64,000 nt of DNA from Setophaga petechia (Eukaryota > Chordata > Aves > Passeriformes > Parulidae): NCBI GenBank assembly GCA_024362935.1, contig JANCRA010000007.1:15594003-15658002 (forward strand). Direction: 5' to 3'. A program made the position numbers and the translations under genes. Position 1 is the first letter of the stretch. Every line of letters begins with the position of its first letter. Shown piece after piece: positions 12,301-24,865 of this stretch. The notes below the pieces were generated by a model that was not told the DNA's origin, did not search any database, and worked only from the letters and a program-made list of their open reading frames with translations.

Positions 12301-15300
12301 CCTTACCAGGCTGTTGCTTGCTCTGGCCACCAAGCTGCTGCAAACCCAGTGTGACCCCGAGTTTAGCTATGGCAGTGTCAGTCTCAGCACAGACCTTCTC
12401 TGCCTGGTCATGTTTATGATCAAAGTACTGGCTGACAGGAGGTAAAAAGCAGATAAACCTGAGCCAATATGACAAGTGGTGGTCCAGCTGGGCTCTTGGC
12501 CTAGATTTTGGGGAAAGATTTTACAAGGAAAAAAAGAGGGAAAATTTTCAACGAACAGTAGTGAAATCTCTTATGAAAATATAATTATCAAGTATAAGAC
12601 TGGGGGGATAGTGAGAAAGAGGAAGGAGCTATAGTACTTTCTAATCTCCATATTAGGTTTAAAACCAAGCACTCTTGCTCTTGAAAAAGACTAAGTGTCA
12701 CTTCAGCTTTCTTCACAAGATGCAGATTCTAAAGCCCAAGGCAAGTACCTCTTGCAGTCCACTGAACCATATTTTCTATTACACAACAACTGTTTCTTCA
12801 TATCTCCACACAGCAATATTAGAAACCTTAGGAAAATCTTTCCATAGATAAAAGTGTCCAGGGTATCTGATGTAAGAAAGGTACCTGACACCCTCTTTAC
12901 AGACTGTGTGCACCAGCTTGGCCTGCAGATGCAAAAGCCATGTGGCCTCAGGACTGTATTGACCCTGCTCCACTTAGGGCAGGTATTTTAGGTCTTGCTT
13001 CCACTAACAGGTTCTACAACACCTACACACAGTTTGAGTGATAGCTATTCCAGTGAAAATGTGGAGAACTTATCAGATTTGAGTGCTCAGCACTGAGCAT
13101 TCATTTTCCAGAAATTTTTCAGATTAGCAATGTCAGTAAAAAAAAGAAAACACGCAACCATATAATAAAGAAAACAATTCCATTGGGTAAGGCTCTATTC
13201 AGTCCAAAGGCTATTGCCAAATCAGTCTGCATATCAAGCATAATTAGAAAGGAGATAACATTTTAAAGTTAGCCTTACCCCAAGCACTGAGGAAAACAGA
13301 GCATAAATTCCTTGGTACACCTGTAATTTGCTGTTTAAAAAAAAAGTTATTTCACATAAGATGATATAGTTACATCTGAGCATTTATAATGAGTTTTTGC
13401 AACACCATTCAAGGTTGATACATTGCTGCTTCTGAGTCCATTTCCAGCCCAAGTTGGGAAACAAACCGAGCAAGCAGAGTAACAATGTGCATATTCCCAA
13501 CCTCCCACAGGTCAAGGGCAAAACAACTGCTAATGCATTTGTGATGCAAAATGATTAAACTGATTAAATAAAAACAATTCCATCCTGAGCCTCCAATTCA
13601 CAGAATGCAGCTACAGGCAAGACTGGGAGATGGAAGGGGAAGTTCAGAGGAGCTTGGCCAGGCTGAGCTGACTGCTTGTGCAAGTTACTGAAAGACAGCA
13701 TCCCTTCTTTCTGAACACCTACTGGAAAACTGAGGCCACCCAACATTGCAAAATCAGGTTGTAGGAAACAGAACAAGACTGTGTGACTGTCAGAAAAATG
13801 CATTAGTTGCATCCACTGTGTCAAAAGGCAATCTCCAAACAACTAAACAGGAAATTTTTATTTCATATAAAAACAAATGTCAAATGTTAATGACTGTGAC
13901 CTATTGTTTGACAATGTCCTTGCTCAGAACAACTTCATAATTTAATTCTAATGCTATTTATTAGCCTGAGCAGTGCTTGCAGAAGCCAAAGTGTGATAGT
14001 ATGTATAGTCCATCAAAAAATTTGGTTTTCTACTGACCCTAACTACTCTGCAGTCCTGCTTCCTCCTCAGCATGCAGGTCTCCACTTGCAAGGGTTCTCC
14101 TTGTGCATGGGTCTCTGACCTGAAGCCCTCAGTCTTACATCGTTTGTAGGATAGATGCTTTGGGCCAAGTCTGACCAATGAAAACCACCTTTTCTCTATT
14201 CCAGCATCAAGGAGGTAAAACAAAGACAGGCTTAATTTGAAAGCAGGAACTGTAGCTCACCTCAAGGACATCAAAATGAAGAGCAGTAGTTGTTCACTGC
14301 ACCACTTCAGCCAGGATATTTAACCTGGTTTATTTAAGTACTCTCCATCCTTTCAGTATAGAACTGAAGCGTCTTCGCTGGCAATATTTACATACAGGGA
14401 ATACTAAGGCACAAAACCTCCTAAAAGGAGGGAGAAGAAAGTCTTCCTCAGTCAATCACTGCTACAGGAATGCAAAGGGAAGGAGTAAGCATTATTTAAC
14501 ATGAGGTGAAAGTGGCAACTTACACTATTAGCAGTGCTCCAGGGTCTGCTAAACTTATTAGGTAGGCATCACCACACTAAGAGAAGCTTTTATTTGACTT
14601 TTACATGATTGCATAGGGGACGTGTGGCATTATTTCATGGCAAAAATACCAGTACTGTCAGGACATTATCATTCCTGACCAGAAAGGAATTTCTGCAGGG
14701 CAATATTCACTCAGAGCAGCCAATGATCATGGGCTTAATTTAAGTAAGAGGAAGCATAGGTAAAACCTCCAGTACCCATATCCCAGTTAAGTGCTCTAAT
14801 CATTAGGTCCTTGACTGCTCAGAGTGGGTTTTAACTTAGAGCTTGGAAAGGCAGTCAGCTTCAAGCTGTTGTGGGCTGTCACCACTAGAATTATGAAACA
14901 CAGCAGGTAGCCCACCACAATGTCCTGTGTGACAGCAGCTACATTTACACATGGAAGTGTTCAGGAAACATTCATGGAGAGAGGTACTTTTGTTTGGAAA
15001 AAGTTTTTTTACATCATGCAATAGTTATGTGAAAATATATTAACAGAATAAAGGTTATGCCATTTTTTCTTTTTGTAAAGAGCTTTGTAGTTTTCCTAGG
15101 CGCTAATGAAACTTGACAGCTTTTTCAGAACAAAATTTTCCCAAACTAAAAGCTTTCTGTAATGGAAGAGAAAAAGTTTTTACATGCCTGGCCATGAACT
15201 CTACATTTTTTTTTAGGAATTTTATCCTAAAGCAAACACCTACAGTGGGTATTGAACATACAAATCTAAGTTTTCCTCTCTTCTCTGACTTCCCCTGTCC

Positions 15301-18300
15301 AAGGGAAGAGAGGACAAGAACAAATGAGAACCTTTGGCTAAATACATGAATTCCAGCTTCTTCTGAAGGCTAATATAAAATTTCCTTATATAGTTCTTTT
15401 TGCTTTAGACCTCTAGTTTGACCAAACAAGACAATAAAATGGAGTTGTGATAGGAAGTTATATTCACATAGGGATAGGATTTTAAAATTGTATTTATTTT
15501 TTATAGAAATTGAGAAGAACTCAGTAAGTGAAGAGTTTACTTTTTGAATCCCAGATAACTTTGCTACTCACATATTACTGACTTTTATTACATCTGCAAT
15601 ATCATTTGATAGGACAGAAGGGGAAAACAGCATTCATGGGTCCTATTTCAAGTTCTGCCACTGATTTCCTTTTCTGACTTTAGATAATTCATTCTATTTC
15701 TCTCCGTATCCCAAGTTTCTTCTTGTACAAGATGGATGGAAGCCAATATTGCTTATGTGCACAGGTAACGGGAAAATAAATCCATATTAAACATGCTCTA
15801 AGGACCTGGGGGAGAAAATTAGGAACTCCAAAAGAATGACAGCTTCAAACAGAATGACAATATCTCAAGATCCTTAAAATGGTAAATTATGCGTTGTTAA
15901 AGCATTATCAGTTTCACTAACATTTAGAACATACCAAATCAGAGGTTTTCTTAATTTTTTTTTCTAGCCTTGAAGAAGGTTGTTGAGTTACATGGCAGCT
16001 CTTGTTTTCCCAGGAAAACGGCTCTGGATCGCTACAGCCTGGAGAAGGCGGGGTTCACGCACATCCTGAACGCGGCCCACGGGCAGCGCAATGTGGACAC
16101 GGGAGCGCAGTACTACAGCAGCATGGCCCTGCAGTACCACGGCGTGGAGGCTGATGATCTCCCCACCTTCAACCTCAGCCAGTTCTTCTATTCGGCTTCC
16201 AAATTCATTGATAATGCACTTCAGGATGAAAGAAGTAAGGAGGGTGCTGAAAACGGTTTAAACCAGTATAATATTTACCACAACTAATTCAAAGCGTAGT
16301 TCCATGGCATTTTATCTTGCAGGAATGAAACAAGTCCAAGTTTAACAGAGACAATACAACTAGTAGTAGGGAAAGTTTAAGAGAAGGCAGTGATGTATTT
16401 AGGTCCCTTCCCACTAATACTACCCCAAGAGCGTCTTACCAAGCACTTTTGTCAAAGTTCTTATCACAGCTTGTATCAAGGGGTCCTGTCTGACAGATTT
16501 TTTGTTGTTGTTTTCCTTCAAAAACATGTGAAACAACTGGAAATTGCCTAGGTGCCATGAATATGCTGTCTTTTCCTCCTTTTCCTAATTAGCCCCTATC
16601 AAGACGGGTTTAATGAATATTAATTGCAAAGTGGTGGGAGTAGAGCACAAGTGGTCTCAGACATTCCATGCCATCATTCCACAGTTCTCTCTATAAATAT
16701 AGAAACCACCCCTCCTACCTGACCATCAGATCTACCCCAACCCACAACATTTATTTCTGTGGCATCTTCCAAGCAGCAGGGAACTGATACAGCTCTGACA
16801 GCAGTAAACTAGAAACATTTCATTAAAGTGTTTGTAATTTCTCAGCTTGATTACTACAATTCATTATTTGCTGATCTCCAGCAGTGTTCTATCAGAAAGC
16901 TTGACACTGATGTCAATTGCTACAGCCTAGGCCTCACACTGACTTTCAATATTACTCCTACTCCTTCCCCTCACATACTTTTAAAAAAAATCTCAGCAAG
17001 ATATTTTACCAGAAACAGTTGAGAATCTTAAAACTTTCCTGCTGACCTATAGAGACCTTAATATCAGAGGGTCAGATATCAAGTTTCTAGCCTTGTGTCA
17101 GCTTCTGTTCTTGGCTGTCTAGGTGAGCTGCAGGCATATACTACCTGACTTGCTTCCAATAGCCAGCCAGGTCTTTACACTTCTGCCCTTTCAACAAGTA
17201 TAGTCCACGCAACAGTCCCTTCCCTTGCTCAGGAGAAAACCTTGAAAGCAGATCCGTTTTAAAAATCAAAGACTTAATAGCAGGAGAAACTGCTTCAGGA
17301 GCTTACTTGCTTATGAAGAAAGATACCCAGTATTTTACAAAAGTGTGTCTGAGGCAGTGCCTTTGGAAAGGAGAGGATAACTAACACACACCCGTGTCTA
17401 GCTATGGCTGGAGGCCAGAGGTCAGTGTCAGACTGGCATAGCTGGAATAAGAAATGCAGACTTCCTCATTCCCACCACCCTCCTGTTCCCGTAAGACTTT
17501 AGTCTGCTGCATTGAGGTAAAGAAACAAGCATAAGGGAAGCAGCAAGGGCAAAAAAAAAAAAGCCTTGCTTCCCAGTAAATATTGTAGGAGGAAAGGATG
17601 AGATGGGAGGGATATTAACCTTTTTGTTTCAAAACCACATCAAAGTCCAGGAAGTCCTGAGACAGTAGCAAGCACCAGCCCAGCACTGGAACACAAAACC
17701 AAATTGAAGAGTGACTGGGTGAACAAACAAAACAAAAAAATCTGCACTCAAGTAGATACTACAAATGGCAGTGATTTCTGTAGCTGTAGTCATTTCTGCC
17801 ACATTCAAATGGCTTTTAAAGAAGTTAGCTAGGATCTTTTCTGATGAAGACCTACTGTAACACTCATGAAGAAAAAGAGCAAGCTTTTAGCTTTCTCATG
17901 AAGGAAAAGTAAAATGTGTGTATGTACACCTCTTATCCCAGCCAGAGATTTGTAAAGACACAATGCACGGCCCAGGAAGACGCAGGTTTAAAGCATGACA
18001 GTAACTTTCCAATACACATTTACAGAATAGAATGACTCCAGAAGAAGACTGAAGTGTGGACTGGTGCCTCCTATGGAAGAAAAGACTAGAGGTACCTAGA
18101 GCTCTCCTCCAACAACACAAATGTATTATTTGTGAATGCACATCTAGTGGAGAAAGGTGTTCTGTATTTCACGTGCCAAATGAACAGGCAATGAAGGTGC
18201 ACTTGTGTGCACCTTCCTGATTGACAAAGAGCATGCAGATTCCTAAACAGGATTTTGCATGAAGTAACCAAGCACCTGTCTCCAGTGGTAATGACATGGG

Positions 18301-21300
18301 ACTTCAGTGTGTGGTGCTAAATACTTCTGATCAGTAACAGCTTTACATTGCTTTGCTGCTTTGTATTAGAGCTGAGCAAACACAGAGAGGGAAAGGGGGA
18401 GAAAGGAAAAAGCCTCAGCTTGTGTGACCAGAATCTGTGTGTTGATGAATTTACTCTGGCTGTATCATGTTCTGGCTGTATCTGGGGTATGACCTTCAGC
18501 AAATGATCACATTCATTGAATAGATGTCTTCGGACAATGATTTTTGCTGGGAAGATGCTCAATAGTCAATGCTGTTGAAACAAATTGTCATTCTAATGAA
18601 GAAAGCCCTGTCTGAAACAGACCAGAAAGCTTGGCACTTTGGATGCTGTCAAAACAGTCCTAATTCTGACTTAATATTTAAAATCTTCACGATGATGAAG
18701 AAACTCGCTGATCAGAACAGTATTTGTAAGGTTTAAGCATGGGCTGATGGACATAAGAACAGTTATAAGAGTAAGATTTAGAGGCAAACTCTAATGAGTC
18801 CCAATTATGCATGCTGTCATTCAGGTGGGCAGAAAGCTTTCCCAAAGCATTCAGACCATAGAACAGGTTAAAATATTTATCAAGTGAGGCCTGTAGAACA
18901 TGAAAGGAGGACCTTATTCTAAGAATTTTTTAGGTTTCCTACTAAGCTACAGATTTAATAGTCATTCCCTTGAAATTTTAGTTCCTCAAAATGTAGAATA
19001 AAGGGGAATGGCATTTTCACTTCACGTTAAATGTCTGGGGAAAATACACTAAAGACAGATTTTTAAAATAAACAAAGTGGGAAGAAACATATGAGAAAAT
19101 TACAAAGACCTGAGGCTTTTGACCAAAGACCTCAACATTCAGGGGTCCAAATGATTCTGGAAAAGTAGTGCTGCATCTAGACAAATTTTCAAGAAACACA
19201 AACCCAAGTCAAGTGAACAAAGTATTTCAGAGATCTGTCACCACTCAGCAGACCTCCGTCTCTGTGCACTGATGCTATATATTCTGGCACACCTTGAAGA
19301 TACAAGTGGTAAGAATCCAAGACTGCAAGAGCAGACTCCCTTTTGGGGAATGAGGGTTCAGAGTGGTCCTTGTATTAGAATGGAAGAGCCTACAAAATAG
19401 TACAGAAGGGACATGGCTCTGCAGAACACTGTCAGTGTTCTGCTGTAACAGGCAGTTGGCTCTTGACTATCCACACACAGCCAAGGACAAACTTCCTCTT
19501 CTGCAAAACAGTGGACATTTCAGAAGATTGTACAGCCATTTTTTGCCTTTGTTAACACAATACAAAACTGTATTTTCTCCTAGATCTCCTCCATTTGCCA
19601 CCCACACAAAGCAAAGTGCTCCTTGTCCCATCACCTATTTTATCACCTCAACAGCAGCAGATTTACAAGGTGGGAAGCTCTAAAGAGAAGCACTGAAGGG
19701 CTAAACAAATGTGTCTTTTCATCCACTTCAAATATTTGCAGTAATAATAGAATGGATTATCATTTTCCAGGAGAGGAAGAGGCACTTTTAGTTATCAGAA
19801 GGACTGGAACTTTGCCAAGATGCCTCAAAGACTATCTGCTGGGATTAGGATGCAGACTGTAACCATTAATCCTTTAGTGTTGGCAGTTCTTGATGCATCC
19901 ATTACACAGCAATGCTGCTTGTGCCAAAGCATCCTCTTGTGCCTGGAAGCAAAGGAGTTAATCTGCAGGAGTCATGGCTTTGCACCCAGCACTTCTCACT
20001 AGGCATAGCTGACAGAGATAAACTATTATTGGCCCTGATAGCACAGTTTTTATTTTTTTCTCCTGTGGCAATTCTGCTTAGCAGGGTGTTAGAGAGTGTG
20101 CTCCAAATCTACTTCCTTCAGCAGTTCAACCTTTTGCGAGACCTCCTTGAGGGCTTTGAATAATTTTTGGAAATCTTTTGAAGTGTTTCAAAACCTGTCA
20201 ATCAGACCTGAACCCACTTAGTGTTCTCTTCCTCCACCTCCCCCAGATACTGCTAACAGGGAAGGCTCCACAAGGCTTACAACCTTGTTACTATTCAAAG
20301 CCAATGACTTCCTGCCTCTGGAAGTCCTAAGCTCAGCCAAGCAGTGTCACAGAGTTAAACTGTAGCATGTTTATTTGGAGGTGAAAACTCTTGGCACAGA
20401 CTCTGCACTCACAGGGTATGAGACAGGCTCCTACTGCAGGGAGATGATCTTATTAGAACACTCACATGATGGTGGGGGTGAAACATTACTTGCATTCAAC
20501 ACAACAGGATGCTAGCCAGAAATTTCTACAGCAGCTTTTCAATGGAGTAAGAGGTGGTTTCTTTCCACGGCCTGGTTATATGCCTATGGCCTTTTTATCC
20601 TCTACCCTCAAAAATTGGCATCAAGTGATGCAATCTAGATCTCAAAAGACATTATTGCCCCAACAAAAAACCAAAATCCAATTTGGTTACTTTGTGTGCC
20701 TAGTGAGTAGAACTGGGAAAGGCACTCCCCAGGCATTCCATTTATTCTCATGGAAGGACAGTCTGAGAGCACACCAAACCCTCCAACACCCTTGTGCTTT
20801 GGTTATTATTCCCAAACACAGTTTGCAAACACACAGTTTGTGAGGCATGTAAGTCAAGGCTGCAGCAGGGCTTGCTATGATACTTAATGCAGTCTCCAGG
20901 CCTTTTCTGCACGTTTTTTCCACAAATAAAAAGTATTTGCTGTAGAATTATATTGTCATCTTATTGCAGGGGTTCCATGCTGTTGTCTCCTATCACAAAA
21001 GTTTCATACCTTTTCAGTGTTTCTCGTGGGCAGCTCCTCTAAGCACCGATTCTTTCTTCTTCACAAAGCAGCCAACTGACTCCAGCTCCCCTCTCACCCA
21101 GCCACCTCACTCTTATATAGCAGCTTCTTCTCATTGGTTACAGCTGTGGCCTGTTAACGTCAGGCCTGCTCCTAATCTTTGCTAATTGGCCCAGCTGCAA
21201 CTCCTTAAGGGTAAGATTACTTTCTACACTACCTTAATTTTCTTATATTCTATCCCCCTACAGAATTAAATGGATCATCCCTACTGTAGATGGTGTTCAG

Positions 21301-21716
21301 CTGTAAGATTTTTCACACGAGGGAAAACTGAGGCTGTAAGAGAGGCTTATTGAGTGCTGGTGAGGGGAGTCAAACACCAAACAGAGCAGGGGCACTACAG
21401 AAACCTTCACTGTCAAGAGGAAAGGACCACCCCGTGTCAGCTCTGAGGTGTCCCTCTTGTTTCCACAGGCAAGGTGCTGGTTCACTGCGCCATGGGCCGC
21501 AGCCGCTCCGCCACGCTGGTCCTGGCTTACCTGATGATCCACAAGAACATGACGGTGGTGGATGCCATTGAGCAGGTGGCAAGGCACCGCTGCATCATGC
21601 CAAACAGGGGCTTCCTGAAGCAGCTGAGAGAGCTGGACATAGAGCTGGCACTGCAGAGGAGGAACAGCAAGAACAGCCTAGCACCTGCTGAGCAGCAGAA
21701 CAGCACCACCATCTAG
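6163..21716 (+). CDS. DUSP29: DUSP29 (DUPD1) gene, atypical dual-specificity phosphatase, 3 coding exons
   Basis: Joined exons 6163-6347, 16014-16234 and 21469-21716 encode 217 residues (214 from the ATG at 6172), against about 220 in the human protein. It is a small cytosolic/nuclear atypical DUSP with no rhodanese/CH2 domain. Family members dephosphorylate phospho-Ser/Thr and phospho-Tyr through a cysteine thiol-phosphate intermediate. The signature HCAMGRSRS (nucleophile Cys142, Arg148) and the general-acid Asp110 in VEADD are intact, so the enzyme should be active. Junctions close in frame: GA|G restores Glu62 and A|GC restores Ser136, each with GT donors and AG acceptors. The neighbour KAT6B converges from the right, as in mammals, which separates DUSP29 from the related DUSP13. 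Introns are 9.7 and 5.2 kb. Confidence 0.95.
6348..16013 (+). other. DUSP29: DUSP29 intron 1
   Basis: A 9.7-kb intron with donor GTAAGT and acceptor TTTTCCCAG. It contains only short chance frames, among them a 103-codon one at 10180-10491 with no recognised domain. A more GC-rich patch lies at about 12060-12360 without identifiable features. I see no RNA gene or clear repeat. Confidence 0.8.
16014..16234 (+). CDS. DUSP29: DUSP29 coding exon 2
   Basis: Encodes the central part of the phosphatase fold: [20 protein letters not shown], then the [17 protein letters not shown] general-acid loop, in which the second Asp of EADD aligns with Asp92 of VHR. The acceptor is CCCAG at 16009-16013. The first base G completes Glu62 from exon 1. 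The exon ends AGA A before donor GTAAGG, so the split codon is completed as Ser in exon 3. The first half is CpG- and GC-rich (about 16015-16120), unlike the surrounding intron. Confidence 0.95.
16825..17000 (+). mobile_element. LINE-2 (L2) reverse-transcriptase relic
   Basis: The + frame starting at 16828 reads [18 protein letters not shown] followed by SIRKL, and further on [11 protein letters not shown]. This matches the C-terminal block of L2/CR1-clade LINE reverse transcriptases, typically RLDYCNSLLAGLP..SIRKLQ...ITP. The middle has drifted and stop codons follow, so it is an ancient non-functional fragment. Boundaries are approximate; no 3' tail was found. Confidence 0.6.
18193..18216. 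repeat. Perfect 10-bp inverted repeat, 4-nt loop
   Basis: GAAGGTGCAC (18193-18202), loop TTGT, then GTGCACCTTC (18207-18216). It lies within intron 2 of DUSP29 and could form a tight hairpin in DNA or pre-mRNA. No function can be assigned. Confidence 0.85.
20941..21262 (-). mobile_element. Solo-type LTR of an endogenous retrovirus
   Basis: Read on the - strand, the 322-base segment begins TGTAGGGGGATAG and ends AATTCTACA, giving TG...CA ends with a 5-bp terminal inverted repeat TGTAG/CTACA. It has a TATA-type motif (TATATAAGAG, near + 21110-21120) preceded by a CCAAT-type word (ACCAATGAG, near 21134). The sequence resembles LTRs common in passerine genomes. There is no internal gag/pol region on either side, so it is a solo LTR, and I could not see a target-site duplication in the immediate flanks. 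An alternative 3' end CCCCTGCA near 20965 would shorten it to about 298 bases. Confidence 0.7.
21469..21716 (+). CDS. DUSP29: DUSP29 coding exon 3 with catalytic signature
   Basis: Encodes [20 protein letters not shown], with the catalytic Cys and the phosphate-binding Arg, then [17 protein letters not shown] and the conserved [13 protein letters not shown] helix. The C-terminal tail is polar, rich in Asn/Ser/Gln. It ends at TAG 21714-21716. The acceptor is TTTCCACAG (21460-21468). The P-loop coding part is strongly CpG-rich compared with its flanks. Confidence 0.95.
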
Positions 21717-24700
21717 CACTGCCCTGGCACGGCTGTGCTGCTGGAAAAGAAACTCCATAAAAGGAAGGGAGGGGAAGGTGTAGTTAATTACAGAGTCACA
21801 GGGATCATTTGTTATTTGCTAGGAAAAAAACCCAAAGTCGTTTCAAATACAATGTTCAAGATGAGAAAGAAAGGAAACCAAATTTACAATTCATCATCTT
21901 AGAAAGTTCCAGCCTTAGCAGAATTCTTTGTTACATCAACAAATAAGTTTTTCTCTCTGCAAAAAAACCCCAAACATTTACAACACAAAAGCAAGCACAA
22001 CTTAAAAATCTCTTTTAGCTAAGTACTCCCAAAATTGTGATCCTAACTCAAGTCCCCAGCCTTTAAAGGAGTGCAGATAGGTACTCCTGAAGAAATCTTA
22101 CAGGAAAAACACTGAATTGTTTAGTCTGGAATCCTGAATGGTTTCACAGGAGTTTGCCTTTTTGTGCTGTTTCCTGGCAATTTTATTTCTTTTTTCACAG
22201 TGATAATCCAGGGCAGCACAGCAGTGAGAGAGCCTCTACATGAAGGATCAACTACACCATGAGCATTTGCTTTACAGACAGGAATTCTGTATGAAATGAT
22301 AAACTAAAAGATAACAAATATCTGTGAGGATATCCCTTTGTCAAGCTACAGTTGTCTTCTTTCTTGTATCCTGCATGAGAGCTTGATGACTGCTGTAAGT
22401 GAAAGAGGACTTGTCATTGATTCACATGCATAATTGATGACCCTCAGCACTACAGAAAATTGCCAGGGCCATTCCTTCTATTTACCATGCTGATTTAAAT
22501 GGAGTTTGTTTCCATCAACCACCCTGCCAGATGGACAAATTAAACAACTTCTAAAACTGAGAGACATAGACAGTGATCTAACATGGAAGATTAGTACCTT
22601 TAGCAGTCCTTCATTTCTGCTTATAGCAGATATTCTTACACTGTTAATAAAAAACTGGCTGCATTTTGCCCACTGCTGGGGGATCAGGCAGCCTGAGTGT
22701 AACAACACTTACCATTCCTGTCTTTGCTAAGGGCTGAGTGCAGCTTCCAGGAGAACTGGCATTTGGCAGCTTCCAGATGAACTATGTCCTGCTCCAAAGA
22801 CAAGGATCTTTCCTAGAATCAGGTCTTGCCTGAAGGACTCTGCTGGCACAGCTGTGCCAATTAAACACTTCTGAGGTAAACATACTTTTCATTTACTTCC
22901 CACCTTTTTTTTGCCTACTGTTCTCCCAGAATTATGAGAGTAAATCAGAAAAGCAGAACTTCTGGAACACATGACTTCCACAAAGTGAAGCAGCTCTGGC
23001 AAGCTGCTGATTCACAAGTGTCAGCAGCACTGCTCAGCTACAAGCCAGCTCTGCAGGAAACACACACACTGAGCAAGGCAAGGTGATTTCCTTCTTGCCA
23101 GCCACCAGTGGCATGGAGCATTCTGTGAGAGTGCATGGCCAAAGAAACCTCTTGCCTTTCACAAGAATCACCTGTGGCAATTCTGTGAAGAATTTTTTGA
23201 AGACAGTAAGAGCAGGAGCTCATTCCCCTCTGGGATAGTGCTAGAGCACACAGTCAAAACTGACACTGCAAGATGCATACAAGACAGAGAACAAGCACAT
23301 CTGTCAAGGAAAAGACAACCTTCTTATTTATCAGAAATTTTAGTGCCATAATGCAATTCACAGCTAAACAGTTGTTATGGGAAAAGATGTAGGATAGTCC
23401 TTTGTCCTCCTGAAAGGAATTAAATTCTGAAATAATAAGATTATATTGGAAACTTGCCTGTTGTGCACACACTATGCATCATTTCCCGACCAACTCTTAA
23501 ACCATATATTGTAAATACAGAATTTTAGCAATATGCTGGAGTCAGGATGCTGTTTCAGTCTAGCAAATACCTGAAATGTTAAGAAGGTTTGAATTGCTTG
23601 TATGTTACTGGCTTCAAAACTTGAAACTGAACAGCAGCAGATAAAGACCCAGGTGCCTTTTTCACTCACTGTAAAAACACACAAATGAAAAATCACAAGA
23701 CATAAAGCTAAGCACACCTGAAGGTGGCATATAACTGCATCAAGTTCCACTTTCCTTTTTTTAAGCATAAAAACAGGTGAGTTACTTTGTAAAGATGAAA
23801 ACAAAGTTTAAGTACTATGAATACTCTCTGCCTTCAATCAACAAATTTAACAATGTAAGGGCATGAACCAAGATCTTTCTTGTATGGTGCTCTCCTTATC
23901 AGGTGTTCTGAACTCATAAAACACAAGTTATTCCAGATTACCATTTGATCAGCAATTTTAGCTCTCATTCACATTCACTATTTTAGACTGCTGCTCCATT
24001 GTATTAAAATACAACAGGTCACGCACATTAATCTGTACTATCAATTTCTTCATTTGGCACCACCACACAGTAATGGTTTTATTTAAAGAAATACACATTC
24101 CTTTGACTTTAAGATATATGAAATATTACCTTTAAAGCTGCTTTATATACTGAAATGGGGACAGTTTCAGTCAAGATGGCCACTCCTTTTACCTTAACTA
24201 GTAACCTTACTGCAGTGACAGTGGCAACATTCACATTAGAAGCATTCTGAACAATTGTTACAGGGACTTTTTCTGTTGTAGGTTCACACATCCCACATTT
24301 CAATTTGTCCACTCATGAGATCCACATAGAGACAGCCTTCTTGTCTTTAACAGACCTTCTGTTGCTACATGAGAAGTGCTCATTTGTGTGTATGTTTGTG
24401 TGTGCCCACATACATGCATATATACACAGAACCCATACCAGAATTTGCATCATCTTGTCACCCAGCAACAATGACAAAGGAAGAGATTAAAGTTCTATCA
24501 TTAAAATACAGTTCAAACACCATGTCTGTTACTATCATATATCCTTTTATATAGATATATATATATTCACACCTTCTGTAGGAAAGAAGTTTCATACATT
24601 AAATATTGACAACCTTGTAAGGTATTAAATACATATTTATTCAATATTTTATTAAGATTATTTAAAAAAATAATCTTAGGTATTCTTTATTTTCACAGGG

Positions 24701-24865
24701 TGTATGCAATTATGATGAGTAACCTACACTAAAGCTCTAAAGAGCCTAATCCAAACGCCACCAACTGTAATGGGCTTTAGATCAAGCACGTGAGAGCACT
24801 GTAACAAACAGTTTCAGGAGGTAATTCCCATGCAACATCAAACTATGACAAGACACAAGAGGCTA
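21717..24865. other. DUSP29 3' UTR and convergent intergenic region
   Basis: DNA between the DUSP29 stop and the inferred KAT6B transcript end. The DUSP29 poly(A) site was not pinned down: the first canonical AATAAA on the + strand is at 22646-22651, with ATTAAA words at about 22535 and 22860, none with a striking GT-rich element after it. A short AT dinucleotide stretch is at about 24551-24567. No coding region was recognised. Confidence 0.6.

Larger units (their letters stand above)
16235..21468 (+). other. DUSP29: DUSP29 intron 2
   Basis: A 5.2-kb intron with donor GTAAGG and acceptor TTTCCACAG. It contains an L2 LINE relic, a perfect 10-bp hairpin and an LTR, listed separately. Other frames, including 20466-20843, have no recognisable product. 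Confidence 0.85.

Noticed and set aside
20466..20843. 125-codon + frame in DUSP29 intron 2
   Set aside because: No family resemblance and not bounded by usable splice sites that would keep the DUSP29 frame; the three-exon model is already complete.
24109..24312. 67-codon - strand frame, Val/Thr-rich, beyond the KAT6B stop
   Set aside because: Short, no recognised domain, lies past the best poly(A) candidate; probably chance or distal 3' UTR.
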